The notes beneath the pieces are model-generated. The model did not search any database. It was not told where the DNA came from and saw only the letters and a program-made list of their open reading frames with translations. From Candidatus Poseidoniaceae archaeon (GTDB lineage: Archaea; Thermoplasmatota; Poseidoniia; Poseidoniales; Poseidoniaceae), in contig DUJK01000178.1 of NCBI GenBank assembly GCA_013329925.1, forward strand, positions 1-7,414: 7,414 bases of DNA. Direction: 5' to 3'. The number at the start of each line of letters is the position of its first letter. The stretch's first letter is position 1. Below are positions 1 through 5,341 of this stretch, piece by piece. The position numbers and the translations under genes are program-made.

Positions 1-2334
1 GTAGGGGAACAAGATGTTGATGTCCTAATTAGCCCTGGTCCACCTGCAATTACAGAAACCCTCGATGAAAATACCTGCTCAGATGGATATGACAATGATG
101 GTGATACACTTACTGACGAAAATGATCCTGATTGCGCAAATGGTCGTGAAATCCCAGAATACAGTGTCGAAGCATACAAATTTGGTAAAGGAACTATGGA
201 ATATGGTTTTGTTCTCAACGGACCTGTTGATGATATTATTAATCTAGTCAACATTGCTCCAAGCGTTACTGTTGAGCAACCAGAATTGACCTCTTTTGCT
301 CGTATTGTTAGATTATCTGGTACTGCTTGGGATGGTCAAGCCCCACCATATGCAAGCGATTTAATTGCTCAACAGAAGCAGTACGGTATTATTGAGGATG
401 TTCAAATTCAAACTCCTGGTTCAGAAGTATGGTTGTCGGCGGTGGACACCTCCAATTCCGGCGGTGAAATAACTCAAGGTTCCTACCCGTTTAGCACCTG
501 GGCATTCGAATATAATATGTCAGATTATCCAGAAGGTGAAGGCGATGTGACTTTTAGAGTACGGTCTTATGATGGTCTTGACTACTCTCCAGTTACTGTC
601 AAAAGGTACAAACTTAATCTTGAAGCACCTTCAGTAGTGGTTAATACACCTGCTCAAAATTCAGAACATAATTCGAATTCTCCAAAAGGACCAGTTGTGT
701 CATTTAGTGGTACGGCAAGTGATCCGTACTTTGGTGTTAATGGTAACGACATAAAGGAAATATGGTTTGAACTAATCGAAGATTCAAACCCACAATTTAT
801 CTCAAAATTTGCTTTGACTCCATCTGTAGGCGAGACTCTTTCAGCTTGGCAGTATGATTGGAATTATCTCACTTATGCTACTGGAGATTATACTTTTAGG
901 ATTTGGGCCGCAGATAGTGATTTTTGTAAAGATGACACTATCGATGAAACTTGTGACGTAATAACTCTAAATTTGAAGATAGTGAACGAAAATGCTCAAC
1001 CAAATATTGCTCTTGACTATCCATTACAAAACTCCGTAGTCAGAGGCAGTGAATCTACAGCAATCTCTGGTTATGTTTGGGATAATGATGGATTAATAAC
1101 CAGAGTTGACATTGATATTTACAAGAATGGCAGAGATAGCGGTTCCGCAGCAAATACCATTACTATAACACAAGACCAAATTCAAAATGGTGAGTTTAAC
1201 ACCTCTTGGAATACTAATTCTGTATGGAAAACTAACAATGTAGCTCATAACTCAATGTATGAGATTGTAGTGAGGTCATTTGATGGGGAGTCGTATTCGA
1301 TTGAAGAATCGAGGTTTATCACCATTGATAATTCGGTAGATAATTCCCCTCCAACTTTTACTCCAGACGGCTGGGCAAATACCGTAGTAATCTATTGTGA
1401 TGCAAATTCTAAGAGCCTAGACCGTTGCGGAAGTGGGGCTGTATTTGATCTAACTGCTTATTTTACCGACCCTGAAGGAGGTTTACTAAGATTCAATGTT
1501 TACAACGATCCAAGTATATCGACAGATGATCTATATTATGATTATATGTCAATATCATCCGAAGGGATAGCAACCTATAATCCGCCAACAACAAGGTCAG
1601 ATGGTATAGATTCATGGTCATTGGTTGGATTGAAATTCATTGCTACAGATGGTAGTGACCTCTTCGAAGTGTCTCGATCAGTCAATGTTCTGGTTAAACA
1701 AGTTTCATTCGAGGTAGTACGAGAAAACAGTGGTGTAGTTTCAGATTCTAATCCGGCAATTTTTAGTGGGCAAGGTTTACCAGACAGCTTAGTAAAAGCC
1801 AGGTTTGATTCAAGCTCCGGTCAAATGATAAATTCTACCAGAGTTCTAGGTGACGGAACTTGGAGTATGCAAATTAGTGCCAGTCAACTTGGTTCAAAAG
1901 ATAATCGAGAGATAGTTTTCGAAATGGATGGTCAAATATTTGCTGATGACACCGGCAGTGACGCACAATTTTCTGTAACTACCAAGTCTGCAGAAGATAG
2001 TAGCAATTTACTGTTATACATCATCATTGGAATCGTAATAATAATTGCGCTAGTAGCAGTTGGTATGTTCTTCTTTACCTTTGAAGAATATGATGATGAA
2101 GATGATTTGACCGGCATGCAAGAGACTTCTGTTGATCCATATGCATGGGCTAAACAAAAAACAGTGCCAGCAATAGAGGCACAGGCAACGACAACTCAAC
2201 AACCAGCAGTTGTTCAGCCAGCACAGCAACAAGCATCAGTTCCACAACAAACATCTCAACATCCAGGTTGGCTGTGGAATGCTGAACAAAACCAATGGGT
2301 TCCAGATCCAAATTATGTACACAAGAACCAGTAA
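1..2334 (+). CDS. Surface-anchored Ig/cadherin-repeat protein with one C-terminal TM helix (5'-partial)
   Basis: The frame is open from base 1, so the gene begins before the window; 777 codons and the TAA stop are visible, and the ATG at 196 is internal to the protein. Using window codons, the order is: an acidic Cys-flanked DxDxDG-like motif (26-45); three tandem Ig-like domains (about 84-443); a cadherin-like or Ig-like domain starting at an SPPTF segment (about 448-570); and a last bacterial-Ig-type beta domain (about 574-660). A transmembrane helix (670-692) follows, then an acidic EEYDDEDD stretch and a cytoplasmic tail of about 80 residues that is rich in Gln, Pro and Ala and ends in a tryptophan-containing motif. 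The expected topology is N-out/C-in. The signal peptide is presumably upstream of the window. No catalytic domain is seen, so the role is probably adhesion or sensing at the cell surface. The STAND regulator gene follows after 13 bases, which suggests an operon. The exact family is not recognised. Confidence 0.85.
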   Translation, partial: VGEQDVDVLISPGPPAITETLDENTCSDGYDNDGDTLTDENDPDCANGREIPEYSVEAYKFGKGTMEYGFVLNGPVDDIINLVNIAPSVTVEQPELTSFARIVRLSGTAWDGQAPPYASDLIAQQKQYGIIEDVQIQTPGSEVWLSAVDTSNSGGEITQGSYPFSTWAFEYNMSDYPEGEGDVTFRVRSYDGLDYSPVTVKRYKLNLEAPSVVVNTPAQNSEHNSNSPKGPVVSFSGTASDPYFGVNGNDIKEIWFELIEDSNPQFISKFALTPSVGETLSAWQYDWNYLTYATGDYTFRIWAADSDFCKDDTIDETCDVITLNLKIVNENAQPNIALDYPLQNSVVRGSESTAISGYVWDNDGLITRVDIDIYKNGRDSGSAANTITITQDQIQNGEFNTSWNTNSVWKTNNVAHNSMYEIVVRSFDGESYSIEESRFITIDNSVDNSPPTFTPDGWANTVVIYCDANSKSLDRCGSGAVFDLTAYFTDPEGGLLRFNVYNDPSISTDDLYYDYMSISSEGIATYNPPTTRSDGIDSWSLVGLKFIATDGSDLFEVSRSVNVLVKQVSFEVVRENSGVVSDSNPAIFSGQGLPDSLVKARFDSSSGQMINSTRVLGDGTWSMQISASQLGSKDNREIVFEMDGQIFADDTGSDAQFSVTTKSAEDSSNLLLYIIIGIVIIIALVAVGMFFFTFEEYDDEDDLTGMQETSVDPYAWAKQKTVPAIEAQATTTQQPAVVQPAQQQASVPQQTSQHPGWLWNAEQNQWVPDPNYVHKNQ
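76..135 (+). other. Cys-flanked acidic DxDxDG-like motif, probable Ca2+-binding loop
   Basis: Codons 26-45 of the surface protein begin and end with Cys and contain DGYDNDGD, then DENDPD. The spacing of Asp and Asn resembles the calcium-binding loops of thrombospondin type 3 or dockerin/EF-hand-like repeats. The C-DGxDNDGDGxxDxxDPDC pattern is common in secreted proteins of many bacteria and marine archaea. The two Cys probably form a disulfide that closes the loop. Calcium binding is inferred, not shown. Confidence 0.6.
250..1329 (+). repeat. Three tandem Ig-like domains in the surface protein
   Basis: Three successive segments of about 115-125 residues share the same landmarks. Each opens with a Pro-containing strand (APSVTVEQP, APSVVVNTP, QPNIALDYP). 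Each then has a conserved turn: LSGTAWD at 313-333, FSGTASD at 703-723 and ISGYVWD at 1063-1083. Each closes with a strand: DVTFRVRSYDG at 544-576, DYTFRIWAADS at 886-918 and YEIVVRSFDG at 1258-1287. The landmarks recur at intervals of 390, 360 nt and 342, 372 nt. The repeat is visible in protein, not in DNA, so the duplications are old. This is the normal architecture of a rod-like ectodomain. Confidence 0.7.
2008..2076 (+). other. Single transmembrane helix of the surface protein
   Basis: Codons 670-692 read as an uninterrupted run of Leu, Ile, Val, Ala, Gly and Phe (LLLYIIIGIVIIIALVAVGMFFF). The run is preceded by a Ser/Asn-rich extracellular linker and followed by a strongly acidic stretch. 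It separates the Ig-repeat ectodomain from a soluble tail of about 80 residues. The acidic rather than basic inner flank goes against the simple positive-inside rule. The Ig domains and Cys pairs still argue that the N-terminal part is outside. Confidence 0.85.
2182..2316 (+). other. Gln/Pro-rich cytoplasmic tail ending in a GWLW...WVPDPNY motif
   Basis: After the transmembrane helix comes a low-complexity Gln/Ala/Pro/Thr/Val linker (about 2182-2259). A compact terminal motif PGWLWNAEQNQWVPDPNY follows at 2263-2316. It has three Trp and two Pro-containing turns in 18 residues and resembles the short Trp/Pro modules of DUF2510 (PGWYPDP) and, more loosely, WW domains. Such endings occur, from memory, on a number of marine Group II membrane proteins. 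A protein-interaction or docking role is an inference. Confidence 0.5.
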
Positions 2335-2336
2335 TT

Positions 2337-2343
2337 AGGTGAT
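2337..2343 (+). promoter_or_regulatory. Shine-Dalgarno site that sets the start of the STAND regulator
   Basis: AGGTGAT is complementary over all 7 bases to the usual archaeal 16S rRNA 3' end (ATCACCT). It ends 4 bases before the ATG at 2348. The in-frame GTG at 2339 lies inside this site, so it cannot be the initiation codon read from it. The ATG is therefore the better start. Confidence 0.75.
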
Positions 2344-2347
2344 TGAT

Positions 2348-4870
2348 ATGCCAAGTACAAAACCAGGCGTTCAAGAACGTATTTTACTGCATTTACTAGA
2401 TTATTCAGATTATAAAAATAGTGTAGAGGTACCTTTCTCATTATCACAGATGGGTATTGCAAATGCCGTAGCAATCGCGCGCTCGAATGTCCCTAGAGCA
2501 ATTGCGGGTTTGAAAGACCAGGGTCTTCTAATTGAAAGACAAGCGCACGTTAAAGGTGTTTCAAGAAAAAGGAAGGCATATTTTTTGACAGATTCAGGGA
2601 AAACATTAGCAGAGGATACTTGGAATGAATTACGTTCATTTTCATTACGCTGTATATTGGAAGAAGGCAAAATAGAATCTACTACTTTAGGGGAAATAAA
2701 TACTATTCTACCATTTAGTATGAGATCAGTTGACATAATCCGGTATATGGATGATAATTGTATAATAGATTCAAGAACACTATCTGCTGATTTGATAGAG
2801 CGTGATTTGTCTAAACATGTCGAGAAACAATTAGTTACATCACTTGGAGATTTACCCCGACTAAGGCATTTTTATGGCAGGGAAAATGAACTTGACAATA
2901 TGTATAATCTGCTTGAAGCAAGAGCAACGACGCTACTTGTGCCAGGTATTGCAGGTATTGGTAAGACTACGATGGCAAGTAAATTGATTGAGCGATTCAT
3001 GCATAGAAGAAACCTTCTCTATCATAGGTGTCAAGATTGGGAAGGATCTAGGTCTTTTTTAGAATCAGTCGGTGAATGGTTGGCTAATATTGGGGACTCA
3101 ACATTTGCTGATTATATTGCCACAACGCCAGTACCTAAACCAGCAGAAGCAGCAAATTTGTTGATTGATGCTTTAGAAGGAACTCCTACTCTAATTGTTG
3201 TTGACGATTTCCACAAAGTTTCGGATTCGACTCTCCACCAGATATTTCAGGCAATGGCTCTAGGTTTACTTGGTAGTGAAGAAAAAATAGGTCTTGTATT
3301 GTTTTCCCGCTCTTTCAAGCCTGTCGTACCTTCTAAGGATGCTGAGGGTAGAATTGCCAGTCTTGTATTGCCTTTAGACGGATTAGATTCACTTTCGGGT
3401 AGAAAGTTGTTAAGCAGCTTCACAGATTTGCAAGATGAACAATGGTTATACATTCATGGCATCTCAAGAGGGCACCCATTAGTGTTAGAATTAATCAATC
3501 GGGGTGCTTCTGCCACAGCATTTCATGAGACATTAGAGAATTATGTTACAGTCGAGATATTTTCCAAATTAAGCGCAGAACAGAAAAGAGTCTTATCAGT
3601 GTTATCTATCTTTAGAGAACCAGTTTCTATTGATGCCTTAGCCGAGCAAAAACTAGACATCGATACTCTAGATTCACTAGTTGAACAAGGACTAGCAAGA
3701 CAGGTGGATTCAGAAATTTATGATGTTCACGATTTGATTAGAGAATTTTTGTTAAGGAGTATAGATGAACAAACAAAAATCGGTCTACATGCAAAATGCA
3801 GCAATTGGTACAAGAAATCTAGTCAAACACCTGGTTACACAATTGAACTAATTTTTCACCTACTAAGTTCTGATAATATGGTTGAAGCCGCAGGTCTGAT
3901 TGTAGAAGATGGCCGTACATTAATTTCTCAAGGACACATGGAATTACTTGGATTAATTGACTCAATCACACTTGATGGTATTCCTCAAGACATGTTAGCA
4001 AATATGTTGCAATTCAAAGGAGAAATATTATCTCTTCTAGGTCGTTTTGAGGAAGCAAAGGTTGCATTTGGCTCTGCTCAAGAGCAAGCACTCAAAGGTA
4101 AAAATCATTCAATCCAAGCAGAAGCACTGTCTGCTCTTGCTGATATATCTTTAAAGCAAGGAAGTTTAGATGAATCTCTTAGTATGCATAAAGAGGCTCT
4201 TGAAATATATATCGAACAAAAAGATGCTGTAGGGGCGGCAAGAAGTTACAATAATATGGGCTATTTGCTAAGAAGGAAAAATGATAATTCTAAAGCGATA
4301 CAATCCTACAGCGAAGTTGAAAGAATACTAGATGAAAATGATGATCCAGAACTAATAAGTTCACAATTAATTCTCGCTCGCTCCCTAATGGATTTGGGGG
4401 AAATAGACCGTTCAAGAGACCATGCCTTAACAGCGTTTGACAAAACTGAAAAATCCAAGAATAAGCAACTGCATGCTAGGGCACAAGCGGTTTTAGGGCG
4501 CTATTATGCTAAAGTTGGTGATCTTGATGTTGCTTCTCATCATTATTCTCAAGCATTGGATGCTATGAATGAAGAAGGAGATATATTAGCAATGGTAGAC
4601 ATAACTATTTTGCTTGGTGAGGTTCTACAGGATTCTGGTAAAAATGATGAAGCCATGGAACATTTCAGAGAGGCCTTAGTAATTGCAGAGGCTAATGATC
4701 TTAGGATGCAAATCGGAGAATTATTAATTCGCTTAGGAAGTGTAGCTCCAGAAAAATCTCGCAGAATGGAATATTTGCAGAGAGCACTATCGGTATTTCG
4801 TGAACTTGGGGCTAAATCGAGAATGCGAGAGGTACAAAACAGGGTGCATAACGCTGTCATGGGAAGATAA
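2348..4870 (+). CDS. MalT-like STAND NTPase regulator: N-terminal winged helix, P-loop ATPase, TPR repeats
   Basis: This 840-residue protein is probably a cytoplasmic ATP-dependent signalling switch and transcription regulator. Residue numbers count from the ATG at 2348. Residues 7-97 form a MarR-like winged helix, with RSNVPRAIAGLKDQGLL as likely recognition helix and a basic wing with SRKRKAYFLTDSG. After a helical linker, FYGRENELDNM (about 175) opens the STAND module. Walker A is GIAGIGKTT (200-208) and Walker B is TLIVVDDF (281-288). A sensor-like strand LVLFSRS lies at 316-322 and the STAND GxP motif in GHPLVLELI at 375-383. A second winged helix (408-472) carries VHDLIREF (460-467), comparable to the MHD motif of NB-ARC proteins. 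Residues 477-548 resemble the MalT helical arm, and five to six TPRs span 550-783. All key NTPase residues are intact. The ligand is unknown. No nuclease, protease or TIR effector is present, which argues against an Avs-type defence protein. It lies 13 bases after the surface-protein gene. Confidence 0.85.
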   Translation: MPSTKPGVQERILLHLLDYSDYKNSVEVPFSLSQMGIANAVAIARSNVPRAIAGLKDQGLLIERQAHVKGVSRKRKAYFLTDSGKTLAEDTWNELRSFSLRCILEEGKIESTTLGEINTILPFSMRSVDIIRYMDDNCIIDSRTLSADLIERDLSKHVEKQLVTSLGDLPRLRHFYGRENELDNMYNLLEARATTLLVPGIAGIGKTTMASKLIERFMHRRNLLYHRCQDWEGSRSFLESVGEWLANIGDSTFADYIATTPVPKPAEAANLLIDALEGTPTLIVVDDFHKVSDSTLHQIFQAMALGLLGSEEKIGLVLFSRSFKPVVPSKDAEGRIASLVLPLDGLDSLSGRKLLSSFTDLQDEQWLYIHGISRGHPLVLELINRGASATAFHETLENYVTVEIFSKLSAEQKRVLSVLSIFREPVSIDALAEQKLDIDTLDSLVEQGLARQVDSEIYDVHDLIREFLLRSIDEQTKIGLHAKCSNWYKKSSQTPGYTIELIFHLLSSDNMVEAAGLIVEDGRTLISQGHMELLGLIDSITLDGIPQDMLANMLQFKGEILSLLGRFEEAKVAFGSAQEQALKGKNHSIQAEALSALADISLKQGSLDESLSMHKEALEIYIEQKDAVGAARSYNNMGYLLRRKNDNSKAIQSYSEVERILDENDDPELISSQLILARSLMDLGEIDRSRDHALTAFDKTEKSKNKQLHARAQAVLGRYYAKVGDLDVASHHYSQALDAMNEEGDILAMVDITILLGEVLQDSGKNDEAMEHFREALVIAEANDLRMQIGELLIRLGSVAPEKSRRMEYLQRALSVFRELGAKSRMREVQNRVHNAVMGR

Positions 4871-4873
4871 TCA
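4868..4873. other. Abutting stop codons of two convergent genes
   Basis: The TAA of the STAND gene (4868-4870) is followed directly by TCA, the reverse complement of the TGA that ends the minus-strand small pilin-like gene (4871-4873). There is no intergenic base, no T-rich run close to the junction on either strand and no convincing hairpin. Transcripts from both sides must therefore run into the opposite gene or stop inside it. Confidence 0.9.
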
Positions 4874-5341
4874 TTGTGGCCTATCTAACTCTATACTTGT
4901 GACCCCATCTTTGTGACATATCCACACCATTTGAGATCCAGATAGATTAACGGTTCCGGTATGGTTACCAGCACCTGCACCTGAAAGGTAGACTTGTGTA
5001 TCTAGTGAACCTCCCTCATCAACTAAAATTAAATAATTATCAGCAAGTTGTAATGTAAACAAGTTTTCGTCAGCTTCTGTTGCTCTCCACCATACAGATT
5101 CAGAATATTCTATGTCGCCTAATCGACTTGCCTCATCAGCACGTTCAATGGCGTCAGCAATATCATCTAAATTCATCTCTACAGCCTGCTCATTCCATCT
5201 ATCTCTGGTTGCAGTTTCAATATCCCAGGTCCAGATACTGAATACTGATAGCAACATTACACCAAGTAAGAATGTAAAGATATATCCAAGTTCAGTAGCC
5301 GCACCACTGATGTCATTGGTTTTCGAAAGTTTAGTGTTCAT
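4871..5341 (-). CDS. Small pilin-like exported protein (archaeal type IV pilin-like N-terminus)
   Basis: This 156-residue protein has a short polar, weakly basic N-terminus (Lys4, Lys7), then SGAATELGY and a hydrophobic helix at about residues 18-38 (IFTFLLGVMLLSVFSIW). The rest is a soluble domain: a helical amphipathic segment (about 40-90) followed by beta-rich sequence. The N-terminus resembles haloarchaeal pilin-like families that start (R)xxST..GYVLT, such as DUF7266/DUF7288. A canonical Lys/Arg-Gly site for prepilin peptidase is missing; cutting between Ser12 and Gly13 would place Glu17 at +5, as in classical pilins. Two N-glycosylation sequons (NHT at 126, NLS at 132) suit an exposed domain. 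The start is supported by GGAGG 7 bases upstream and by the ATGA overlap with the preceding gene. It is probably a minor pilin or a partner of the large upstream protein. An ordinary N-terminally anchored protein remains possible. Confidence 0.75.
   Translation of the reverse strand: MNTKLSKTNDISGAATELGYIFTFLLGVMLLSVFSIWTWDIETATRDRWNEQAVEMNLDDIADAIERADEASRLGDIEYSESVWWRATEADENLFTLQLADNYLILVDEGGSLDTQVYLSGAGAGNHTGTVNLSGSQMVWICHKDGVTSIELDRPQ

Noticed and set aside
196..2334. ATG at 196 as the true start of the surface protein
   Set aside because: The frame is open back to base 1 with meaningful coding sequence (the Cys-flanked acidic motif), there is no signal peptide after 196, and no clear SD precedes it.
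2410..2736. Minus-strand open frame of 108 codons within the STAND gene
   Set aside because: It is a shadow of the well-supported winged-helix coding region on the other strand, with no own signals.
2348..4870. STAND NTPase as an Avs-like antiviral defence gene
   Set aside because: No nuclease, protease, TIR or other effector domain is present; the N-terminus is a DNA-binding winged helix and the neighbours are surface proteins, not defence genes.
4864..4884. GATA...TATC inverted repeat at the convergent junction as a terminator
   Set aside because: The stem is only four A/T-rich pairs with a long loop and no T-run follows; it is not credible as a terminator.
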